Positions 1 to 5,066 of a stretch of DNA of 14,808 nt are shown here, one piece after another; positions within the stretch are counted from its first letter, which is position 1, and each line of letters begins with the position of its first letter. The notes under the pieces are model-generated. The model saw only the letters and a program-made list of their open reading frames with translations. It was not told the DNA's origin and searched no databases. The stretch is taken from NCBI GenBank assembly GCA_947565265.1, contig CANOFK010000005.1, forward strand, positions 1 through 14,808, in the 5' to 3' direction. The position numbers and the translations under genes were made by a program. The DNA comes from an uncultured Clostridia bacterium (GTDB lineage Bacteria > Bacillota > Clostridia > Oscillospirales > Acutalibacteraceae).

Positions 1-90
1 TACCTCTCCGGCAAGGGTGACACAAAGGCCCAGGCAGAGGAGATCATCCAGAAGATGAAAGACCAGGTGCCGGAACTGCTGGGTATCTGA
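1..90 (+). CDS. 3' end of an unrecognised protein (partial)
   Basis: Frame 1 is open from the window edge to a TGA at 88-90 and gives 29 residues ending KMKDQVPELLGI. The stretch is charged and amphipathic (DTKAQAEEIIQKMKDQ) and looks like a C-terminal helix of a soluble protein. The frame is believable because a strong intrinsic terminator begins 18 bases after the stop. I do not recognise the family from so short a tail. The gene runs on + and converges with the small membrane-protein genes at 198-832. Confidence 0.75.
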   Translation, partial: YLSGKGDTKAQAEEIIQKMKDQVPELLGI

Positions 91-107
91 GAAAAAACGG
101 TAGAAGG

Positions 108-137
108 AAAGGCTCTCCCCTAGGGGAGGGCCTTTTT
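108..137 (+). terminator. Intrinsic terminator after the partial gene
   Basis: A palindromic core CTCCCCTAGGGGAG (115-128) is extended by GGC/GCC pairing and AAA/TTT into a stem of about 14 bp (one G-T wobble), ending in TTTTT at 133-137. It lies 18 bases downstream of the TGA at 88-90, as expected for a Rho-independent terminator of the + strand gene. Confidence 0.9.
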
Positions 138-161
138 GCATGGGTAGCGGGGGTCAAACAA

Positions 162-194
162 CCCGCCGGGGAAACCCGGCGGGCCATTGTTTTT
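162..194. terminator. Second hairpin, probable bidirectional terminator between convergent genes
   Basis: CCCGCCGGG (162-170) pairs perfectly with CCCGGCGGG (175-183) around a GAAA tetraloop. On the + strand it is followed by CCATTGTTTTT. On the minus strand it is followed by TTGTTT, and it begins 15 bases after the stop of the minus-strand gene ending at 198. It could stop transcription from either side; the T tract is better on +. Confidence 0.7.
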
Positions 195-197
195 AGT

Positions 198-383
198 TTA
201 CCGCCTGATTTCCGGCGTATTGAAACGGTGGGCCAGGCCGGTCTGGAACCTGCCTGCAACCGTCATGGTTTCATCAGGCTGCCTGCCCTTCCGCCTGCGG
301 CCAGACATAATCCGCCACAGGACTACAACCAGTGCCACAACCGCGGCAATGAACAAGATATTGTAGAAAACCTGACCGGACAT
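198..383 (-). CDS. Small single-pass membrane protein (61 aa), third gene of the small-protein cassette
   Basis: This is a 61-residue protein with a hydrophobic segment at about residues 6-25 (NILFIAAVVALVVVLWRIM), followed by a very basic patch GRRRKGR and a polar tail ending NTPEIRR. The topology expected from the positive-inside rule is a short N-terminus outside, one TM helix and a cytosolic tail. GAGGAGG precedes the ATG at a good distance. It lies 33 bases downstream of the frameshifted gene at 417-607 and probably shares its transcript. The pattern of TM segment, LW, then a basic KG/RKG stretch resembles the two neighbours, so it may be a diverged relative, but the tail does not align clearly. 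No known family is recognised, and the function is unknown. Confidence 0.7.
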   Translation of the reverse strand: MSGQVFYNILFIAAVVALVVVLWRIMSGRRRKGRQPDETMTVAGRFQTGLAHRFNTPEIRR

Positions 384-416
384 ACTTGCCGCCTCCTCTT
401 TTTGAGGGTTGCGTGC

Positions 417-607
417 CTAGCGGATCCGCCGCTGCATACTGTCAATCATGCTGGTGGCCTTAAAGTGGGCCATAAACTCCAACAGGCCGATGGCCTTGTC
501 CTCGCCCTTCTTTTTGCGGCCAAAGGCCAGCCAAAACACCGCCAGGCATAGGGCGAAAATGCCCGTTAAAATCGGCGCGCCGCAGATAAAAGACCAAAAA
601 AACTCAT
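417..607 (-). pseudogene. Small membrane protein, paralog of 644-832, with a -1 base frameshift in a T7 run
   Basis: Read backwards from the TAG at 419-417, the frame encodes a clear protein containing WLAFGRKKKGEDKAIGLLE, but it has no start codon of its own. A good start exists: GGGAGG followed 8 bases later by ATG at 607-605. That ATG leads into the wrong frame and stops after about a dozen codons. Between them lies a run of seven T (596-602 on +, seven A). One more T would give a 63-residue protein that aligns without gaps to the 62-residue neighbour over about 50 residues: FG at 29-30 and GEDKAIG at 35-41 in both. The product would have one or two close hydrophobic stretches (about 4-28), a basic KKKGEDK segment and an amphipathic tail. 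The break could be a real mutation, a sequencing or assembly error in the homopolymer, or a slippage site. Confidence 0.7.
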
Positions 608-643
608 AAAACGGGCCTCCCTTGCCCGGTAGCTGTGGGGCGC

Positions 644-832
644 CTACCGCATCCGCGTCCCGTTGTTGATGGAGTTGGCACCTTTAAAAAACGCCATCTG
701 CTCCAAAATGCCAATGGCCTTGTCCTCGCCCCGCTTTTTATGGCCAAAAACCAACCACAGCACCACAAAGCCAAGGATCAACCCGGCAACCAAAATGGCC
801 AATCCAACCATAAAATAGAAGGTGGTACCCAT
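644..832 (-). CDS. Small single-pass membrane protein (62 aa), first gene of the cassette
   Basis: The 62-residue product has a hydrophobic segment at about residues 5-29, a basic HKKRGEDKAIG stretch (31-41) and an amphipathic region LEQMAFFKG, ending NNGTRMR. No signal-peptide cleavage site is evident, so an N-terminal TM anchor with a cytosolic tail is likely. GGAGAGGAGG sits about 8 bases before the ATG at 832-830; another ATG at 837-835 is in a different frame. It is the intact paralog of the frameshifted gene 36 bases downstream, and the two share 17 identical bases (491-507 and 715-731) in the GEDKA region. The pattern FGxKKxGEDKAIGxLExMAxFK is shared by both. It is first in a probable three-gene transcript from the promoter at 997-1025. 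The family is not recognised. Confidence 0.8.
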   Translation of the reverse strand: MGTTFYFMVGLAILVAGLILGFVVLWLVFGHKKRGEDKAIGILEQMAFFKGANSINNGTRMR

Positions 833-889
833 ACCATTTGCCTCCTCTCCTGCCGCAACCGTGTGCCCTTACCCGTGCCGAAACCGCCC

Positions 890-952
890 TTATCCCTGTG
901 GACGCCCCAGGCTGGCCCGGAATAAACGCCCACTGCTGCTGAACTGGCCCAT
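890..952 (-). other. Possible 20-codon leader ORF in the 5' leader of the small-protein cassette
   Basis: In the roughly 150-nt leader between the promoter and the first small-protein gene there is an ATG (952-950) with 20 sense codons and a TAA (892-890). An AGAGG lies 9 bases upstream of the ATG. The peptide is Ser/Arg/Gly-rich (FSSSGRLFRASLG) and not hydrophobic. With a high-GC sequence such a short ORF can occur by chance; it is listed because its position behind a consensus promoter would suit a leader peptide. Confidence 0.2.
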
Positions 953-996
953 AGGAGAACGCCTCTTTCTATGAAAAATTTCGTCTTTCTATCTAT

Positions 997-1025
997 ATTA
1001 TACCCGGGTGTTCCCCAAATGTCAA
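997..1025 (-). promoter_or_regulatory. Perfect consensus sigma-A promoter for the small-protein cassette
   Basis: On the minus strand, TTGACA (1025-1020) and TATAAT (1002-997) are separated by exactly 17 bases. Initiation is expected near position 990, giving a 5' leader of about 155 nt before the ATG at 832. The -35 box lies only 20 bases past the stop of the yczE-like gene, so the cassette has its own strong promoter independent of degV/yczE. No terminator is seen between that stop and the promoter, so read-through could add to expression. Confidence 0.85.
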
Positions 1026-1044
1026 TATGCAACGTGCACAAGGT

Positions 1045-1704
1045 TCAGGGGGATTTCCTGTACGCCTGCGCCCCCAGCAGGGGCCCCGCCACATAGCGGT
1101 TCAGTAGGGGTAAAACGGGGCCCGTGCAAAAGGCCATCAGCAGGGTGCCAATGCCAATGGCCGCCCCACAGGCAAAGCCTACGGCCACGCATACCACGTC
1201 CAGCCCCATGCGCCACCACCGGAAGGGTATGCGGGTGCGCTCCGGCACAATATAGCTGACACAGTCATAGGGGGCCATGCCCAGGCCGCAGGTCACATAA
1301 AAGGCGCACCCGATAAGCTGCATGGAAACCCCCAGCAGGGTCATGGCCACCCGGCTGGGAAGGCCCAGGGAGGCGGCATCCACCACTTGGCGCAGCAGGG
1401 CGCTGGTGATGTCAGCGGCATAGCCGACCAGAAACATATTCCCCAGGGTGCCCAGCCCCAGCTTAGAGCGGTCGGTCAGCACCACCACGGCCAGCAAGAG
1501 GATGTTGAAAATAGCCTGCCAGGTGCCAAAGCTCAGGTGCAGCCGGGCGGATACCCCCAGGTTCAGGGTGGAAAAGGGGTCGCTGCCCATAGCGGCCAGC
1601 ATAAAAAAACCTACCCCCACGCCCATCATCGTAACAGCCAACAGCATGGCGGCAATCCGCCTGGGCAGGTGCTGCCCGGCAAAGCGGCGAAAAAAGGATG
1701 CCAT
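1045..1704 (-). CDS. YczE/YitT-type integral membrane protein (219 aa)
   Basis: A polytopic membrane protein of unknown transport role. The start at ATG 1704-1702 is chosen because GGAGGG lies 8 bases upstream; the longer in-frame ATG at 1800 is inside degV. Hydrophobic segments occur at about residues 17-39, 62-77, 86-103, 118-138, 167-185 and 187-202. Two halves resemble each other: AMGSDPFSTLNLGVS (38-52) against GLGMAPYDCVSYIV (140-153), and GLGTLGNMF (83-91) against GIGTLLMAF (184-192). These small-residue, Asp/Pro-containing loops are typical of the YczE/YyaS/YitT group. It begins 4 bases after the degV stop, inside the Shine-Dalgarno overlap, so the two are almost certainly cotranscribed. 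Substrate and direction are not known; a link to fatty-acid metabolism through degV is only inference. Confidence 0.85.
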   Translation of the reverse strand: MASFFRRFAGQHLPRRIAAMLLAVTMMGVGVGFFMLAAMGSDPFSTLNLGVSARLHLSFGTWQAIFNILLLAVVVLTDRSKLGLGTLGNMFLVGYAADITSALLRQVVDAASLGLPSRVAMTLLGVSMQLIGCAFYVTCGLGMAPYDCVSYIVPERTRIPFRWWRMGLDVVCVAVGFACGAAIGIGTLLMAFCTGPVLPLLNRYVAGPLLGAQAYRKSP

Positions 1705-1708
1705 CGGT

Positions 1709-2581
1709 TCAGCCCTCCGTTTCAAATAGGATGCCCAAGGTATTGGGCCCACAGTGGCTGGCAATGGTGCAACTGGCCTTGGTGGCGTGTATCTCGCCAA
1801 AGGGCATGGTTTCGCAGATGGTCTGGCGCACCAGCGCCTCCAGTTCCGGGCTGATGCTGGAATAGGTGATAAAAATGTGGTCCCGCTTGATGTTGGGGTA
1901 TTGGGCCAGCTTATCTTTCACATAGCTTTTTAGCACTTTCCCCAGGGCCCCCCGGTACTTTTTGCCCACGTGCATACTGCCGTCAGAGTGGTCCACCTCT
2001 ATGCAGGGCTTAAGGCCCAACAGGTTGGCACCTACGGCCGCCACGGTAGAGCACCGGCCGCCGGCCCGCATAAAGTCCAGGGTGTCCAAAATAAAGCTGG
2101 CATGGATATTATGCCGGTTGGCTTTTAATTTACCGGCAATCTCCCCGGCGGGCAGGCCGGCCTTTATCATCTCCCCGGCGTCAATCACCTGTAGGGCAAT
2201 GCCTGTGGAAAGGCTAAAGCTGTCAATAGGGTACACCCGGCCGGGCGCGCCGCCTGCTGCCAGTTCCTGGGCGGCCAGTACGCAGTTTTGGTGGGCGCTG
2301 GAAATGGCCCCGCCCAGGTTCAGGTGGATTACGTCAAAGCCCTCCTGGACCCAGGCCGAAAAGTAGTCTACATACTCGCTTACATTGATGGCAGCCGTAC
2401 GGGGCAAAGCCTTGTGGTCGTAATAGGCCGCAAAAATTTCTTTTACCGTAATGTCCACATTGTCCTGGTAGTCCTTTTCGTCCAGAATAATGTGGAAGGG
2501 ATAGTAGCTGACCTGATACCGCTCCTTCAGCTCTTCCCCCAAATCGCAGGTGCTGTCCGCACTCAGGATGATTTTTTGCAT
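1709..2581 (-). CDS. DegV family fatty-acid-binding protein (FakB-like, 290 aa)
   Basis: DegV/FakB proteins hold a free fatty acid in a buried pocket and present its carboxylate to the kinase FakA, which forms acyl-phosphate for phospholipid synthesis. The family features are visible: N-terminal SADSTCDL (7-14), PRTAAIN at the position of the usual TSQP loop (60-66), GGAISSAHQN (90-99), DSFSLSTG (120-127), LDFMRAGGRCS (168-178) and C-terminal ASHCGPNTLGILF (274-286), whose His and GP are conserved in the family. Length is normal for the family. GGAAG precedes the ATG. It is followed directly by the yczE-like gene. No fakA (Dak2-type kinase) lies in this window, so the partner must be encoded elsewhere. 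Several DegV paralogs per genome are usual in Clostridia; ligand preference cannot be read from sequence. Confidence 0.93.
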   Translation of the reverse strand: MQKIILSADSTCDLGEELKERYQVSYYPFHIILDEKDYQDNVDITVKEIFAAYYDHKALPRTAAINVSEYVDYFSAWVQEGFDVIHLNLGGAISSAHQNCVLAAQELAAGGAPGRVYPIDSFSLSTGIALQVIDAGEMIKAGLPAGEIAGKLKANRHNIHASFILDTLDFMRAGGRCSTVAAVGANLLGLKPCIEVDHSDGSMHVGKKYRGALGKVLKSYVKDKLAQYPNIKRDHIFITYSSISPELEALVRQTICETMPFGEIHATKASCTIASHCGPNTLGILFETEG

Positions 2582-2871
2582 GGGATTACTTCCTTCGTTT
2601 AAGTTGATGGGGCAGCCATAAAAGGCCGCCCCCGGTAGCCGGTTTCACCGTAGGGATATGTCCCAACCATGTGGGCCGTTGCCCCTCAAAAGGGGCGGTA
2701 CAGGTTTACCGGCCCCAAAAACCACAAAAAGCAACACAAAAAACGGCGCCCTTCCCAACGAAAATTGCCATACCCCCTCGCGGGCCGGAAAGCATGGCCG
2801 CCATCTCCCCCAGCGCGCGCCGACGGGTTTCCCAAGGGGCCGCGCCCCTTTGGGCTGGCCCCTTGGGCCGT
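2582..2871 (-). other. Hairpin-rich 290-bp spacer between UPF0210 and degV
   Basis: No gene is supported here; the long + strand frame across it is the antisense of UPF0210. On the minus strand the spacer holds the region after UPF0210 and the leader of degV. Inverted repeats seen: 2831-2841/2857-2867 (11 bp, perfect), GCCCCT/AGGGGC at 2681-2696, CGGT/ACCG near 2641-2650, and GGGGCAGCC/GGCCGCCCC at 2609-2632 just upstream of degV. A stretch of about 35 bases around 2715-2750 is T-rich on the minus strand (several TTTTT runs), which could serve as the end of the UPF0210 transcript. No convincing -35/-10 pair for degV was found. Confidence 0.5.
2831..2867. repeat. Perfect 11-bp inverted repeat just after UPF0210
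   Basis: CCCAAGGGGCC (2831-2841) and GGCCCCTTGGG (2857-2867) are exact reverse complements, 15 bases apart. The loop contains a third copy of the motif (CCCCTTTGGG, 2845-2854) able to pair with the left arm instead, so two mutually exclusive hairpins are possible. It starts 5 bases after the UPF0210 stop (2874-2872). There is no U tract directly after either arm, so it is not a textbook intrinsic terminator; it may protect the 3' end of the mRNA. Confidence 0.6.
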
Positions 2872-4230
2872 CTAATTCTTCAGGCTTTGCAGCGGGGCCG
2901 GGATTTTGCCACCACGGCGGATAAAAGCGGCGGGGGAGGCGGTGTTGACGGGCATGACCGGGCCCTGCCCCAACAGGCCGCCAAAGTCCAGTTCCTCGCC
3001 GGCCTGCTTGCCAATGGCGGGGATGACCCGCACGGCGGTGGTTTTGCTGTTGACCATGCCAATGGCAGCCTCGTCGGCGATGATGCCGGAGATGACTTCG
3101 GGGGTGGTATCGCCGGGGATGACGATCATATCCAGGCCCACCGAGCAGACGGCGGTCATGGCCTCCAGCTTGGAGAGGGTCAGGCAGCCGCTGCGGGCTG
3201 CGGCGATCATGCCGGCGTCCTCCGTCACCGGGATAAAAGCCCCGGAGAGCCCGCCCACGCTGGAGGAGGCCATAACGCCGCCCTTCTTTACGGCGTCATT
3301 CAGCAGGGCCAGGGCAGCGGTGGTACCGTGGGCCCCGCACTGCTCCAGGCCCATGCCCTCCAGTATGTAGGCCACGCTGTCGCCAATGGCCGGGGTAGGG
3401 GCCAAAGACAGGTCCACAATGCCAAAGGGCACGCTCAGCCGGCGGGAGGCCTCCTGCGCCACCAGTTGGCCCATGCGGGTGATTTTAAAAGCCGTGCGCT
3501 TGATCAGTTCGGCAATCTCCGTCAGGCTGCGGCCCGCGCCGTCCTTCTCAATGGCGGCCCGCACCACCCCCGGCCCGGACACACCCACGTTGATCACGCA
3601 GTCGGGCTCGCCGGGCCCGTGGAAGGCCCCGGCCATAAAGGGGTTGTCCTCCGGCGCGTTGCAGAACACCACCAGCTTGGCCGCGCCAATGCACTCCCGG
3701 TCCGCCGTAAGCTGGGCGGCCTTTTGCACAATCTTTCCCATTTTGCCGACAGCGTCCATGTTGATGCCGGCCTTTGTGCTGCCAATGTTTACGGAGGAGC
3801 AGACCAGCTCCGTTTCACTGAGGGCCTGGGGGATGCTCTCGATCAGGGCGTAATCGCCGGGGCCAAAGCCCTTTTGCACCAAAGCCGAGTATCCGCCGAT
3901 AAAGTTTACCCCCACCGTATGGGCAGCCCGGTCCAGGGCCTTGGCAAAGCGCAGGGGCGAGGCGGCCTGGCAGGCCCCGGCCACCATGGCAATGGGCGTT
4001 ACGGAGATGCGCTTGTTGATAATGGGGATGCCGTACTGCCGGCTGATGTCCTCCCCGGTTTTCACCAGGTCCTGGGCGTAGCGGCAAATCTTGTCGTACA
4101 CCCGGTTGGCGGCAGCATCGGGGTCAGGGCCGGCGCAGTCCAGCAGGGAAATGCCCATGGTGATGGTGCGCACGTCCAGGTTTTCGTTGTCGATCATATT
4201 GATCGTTTCCAGAATCTCGTTGGTATTCAA
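2872..4230 (-). CDS. UPF0210 (DUF711) family protein (452 aa)
   Basis: A conserved bacterial and archaeal protein of unknown activity, distantly related to glycyl-radical/PFL-like folds in annotation. The sequence carries the family pattern throughout: [20 protein letters not shown] at the N-terminus, [19 protein letters not shown]-like [61 protein letters not shown], and [21 protein letters not shown] choose the TTG at 4230-4228 rather than the ATG at 4254: AGGGGG lies about 9 bases before the TTG, whereas the ATG has no Shine-Dalgarno sequence, and family members usually begin right at this NTNEI segment. It follows the UPF0237 ACT gene after 183 bases, the conserved order known from streptococci (SP0238-SP0239). 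Shared regulation from the promoter at 4730-4758 is likely. Confidence 0.92.
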   Translation of the reverse strand: MNTNEILETINMIDNENLDVRTITMGISLLDCAGPDPDAAANRVYDKICRYAQDLVKTGEDISRQYGIPIINKRISVTPIAMVAGACQAASPLRFAKALDRAAHTVGVNFIGGYSALVQKGFGPGDYALIESIPQALSETELVCSSVNIGSTKAGINMDAVGKMGKIVQKAAQLTADRECIGAAKLVVFCNAPEDNPFMAGAFHGPGEPDCVINVGVSGPGVVRAAIEKDGAGRSLTEIAELIKRTAFKITRMGQLVAQEASRRLSVPFGIVDLSLAPTPAIGDSVAYILEGMGLEQCGAHGTTAALALLNDAVKKGGVMASSSVGGLSGAFIPVTEDAGMIAAARSGCLTLSKLEAMTAVCSVGLDMIVIPGDTTPEVISGIIADEAAIGMVNSKTTAVRVIPAIGKQAGEELDFGGLLGQGPVMPVNTASPAAFIRRGGKIPAPLQSLKN

Positions 4231-4413
4231 GTCAGACTTCCCCCTTTGGGTCATTTTCCGGCGGGCCGGGGCCTATCCATCGCGGCCCGGCCCGGCGCCC
4301 GCCGTTATCCTGTAGTTCTGCCGGCAAGGCCGCTGCCCGGTAGCCGCGGCGCCAAACCGGGCGTTGGCAGGCAAGCCTTTGGGCAGGGCCTTGCTGCGTT
4401 TCATAAAGCCGGC
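4231..4413 (-). other. 183-bp spacer between the ACT gene and UPF0210, with a hairpin
   Basis: No coding sequence is supported. GCCCGGT (4335-4341) pairs with ACCGGGC (4356-4362) across a 14-base GC-rich loop, and several GGCAAGGCC/GGCAAGCC-like words repeat around it. There is no T tract, so transcription probably continues into UPF0210. The gap is longer than usual for this gene pair and may hold an mRNA processing or attenuation structure. No promoter is seen in it. Confidence 0.4.
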
Positions 4414-4692
4414 TTAGATGCGGTGCATAGAGTTGAAGATATCCTCGTGCATCACATGGATTTTCAACCCCAGTTCCTGCCCCAGGGCGTCCATCCGTCC
4501 GGAAAGGGCCGCTACGTCCACCGCGTGGCCCATGTCTACCAGCATAACCATGACGAACAGGTCCTGCAAGATGGACTGGGTCACTTCCAGCACATTCACG
4601 CCGCTTTGGGCGCAAATGTCTGAAACCTTGGCCAGTATGCCGACCATATCCTTGCCTATAACGGTTATAACCGCTTTTTGTGATGTTTCCAT
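4414..4692 (-). CDS. UPF0237 family ACT-domain protein (92 aa)
   Basis: A stand-alone ACT domain, the small ligand-binding fold that usually senses amino acids. Residues 7-20 (AVITVIGKDMVGIL) form the first strand and the G-x-D-x-x-G-I loop typical of ACT domains, followed by AKVSDICAQSGVNVLEVTQS (21-40) and the strand LFVMVMLVDM. Length is close to the usual 88-90 residues. The start at ATG 4692-4690 follows a purine-rich AAGGAAGGAAAGGAA stretch; longer in-frame starts extend over the promoter and are rejected. It is paired with UPF0210 downstream in many Firmicutes, which suggests a common function (for instance the ACT protein regulating the larger one), but no activity is established. The ligand cannot be told from sequence. 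Confidence 0.93.
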   Translation of the reverse strand: METSQKAVITVIGKDMVGILAKVSDICAQSGVNVLEVTQSILQDLFVMVMLVDMGHAVDVAALSGRMDALGQELGLKIHVMHEDIFNSMHRI

Positions 4693-4729
4693 TTCCTTTC
4701 CTTCCTTTCCCTTTTCTGAGGATACTACC

Positions 4730-4758
4730 ATTATGGGGCAGAATGGCGCGGCTGTCAA
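4730..4758 (-). promoter_or_regulatory. Sigma-A promoter for the ACT-UPF0210 operon
   Basis: On the minus strand, TTGACA (4758-4753) and CATAAT (4735-4730) are separated by 17 bases. Expected initiation is near 4723, about 30 nt before the ACT gene start, leaving just room for the Shine-Dalgarno region. It faces away from the + strand promoter at 4852-4880. Confidence 0.8.
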
Positions 4759-4851
4759 GAGGGAAAATGGCCGTCCCTTGCGGTTGTAGGGCACAGGGCC
4801 TGGCCAAACCGGGCGGTATGCCCTGCCGCCTGCAAAACCCTGCGATATTTT

Positions 4852-4880
4852 TTGACGATGCCGGCTTTTTGTGGTATAAT
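4852..4880 (+). promoter_or_regulatory. Sigma-A promoter for the DUF2238-Nudix gene
   Basis: TTGACG (4852-4857) and TATAAT (4875-4880) are 17 bases apart on the + strand. Initiation is expected near 4887, which gives a leader of about 180 nt before the ATG at 5067. The -35 boxes of this and the divergent promoter are about 94 bases apart, enough for a shared regulatory site, although no obvious operator palindrome was seen between them. Confidence 0.85.
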
Positions 4881-4883
4881 ACC

Positions 4884-5060
4884 AGCCAGAAGGGCTATTA
4901 CCCCTGGAACCGGCAGCAGGAGCGTAACCGCCCCTGTCCTTGGGGCAGCGGGATAGCAATCGTGCTCCAAACCGTCATGTGCACAGGCAATAGTAGGGGA
5001 AAGCCAGGAGGGGACAGGCTGCTCCCGCTGCCAATACCCCATGTTCCCCCACGGAGGGCT
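4884..5060 (+). promoter_or_regulatory. Structured 5' leader with nested long-range pairing
   Basis: Four nested complementary pairs link the two ends of the leader: 4884-4887 with 5057-5060; 4906-4910 (GGAAC) with 5043-5047 (GTTCC); 4912-4923 (GGCAGCAGGAGC) with 5021-5032 (GCTCCCGCTGCC, one A-C mismatch in 12); and 4933-4939 (CCTGTCC) with 5012-5018 (GGACAGG). The result is a rod with internal loops and a 72-base apical domain. The outermost pairing would cover part of the Shine-Dalgarno GGAGGG (5053-5058). No known riboswitch class was recognised. It could be a regulatory leader or a processed small RNA. Confidence 0.5.
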
Positions 5061-5066
5061 TTATAT

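Noticed and set aside
1045..1800. Longer start (ATG 1800) for the yczE-like gene
   Set aside because: It would lie 92 bases inside degV, has no ribosome binding site and adds a Pro/Arg-rich stretch absent from the family.
2671..4623. A 650-codon open frame on the + strand
   Set aside because: It lies antisense to UPF0210 and the ACT gene, which have clear family motifs, promoter and ribosome binding sites. Its product is Gly/His/Ala-rich and low in information, as expected for the complement of a GC-rich gene.
5001..5034. Resemblance of AGCCAGGAG...CAGGCTGC to a cobalamin-riboswitch B12 box
   Set aside because: The spacing and the CC of the box do not fit, and the upstream GGTGAAA and GCCACTG elements of cobalamin riboswitches are absent.
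4680..5066. Upstream extension of the DUF2238-Nudix frame, open to an ATG at 4680
   Set aside because: The extension contains the TATAAT promoter and the leader, lacks a ribosome binding site and gives a non-hydrophobic, Pro/Arg-rich sequence. The ATG at 5067 has GGAGGG 8 bases upstream.
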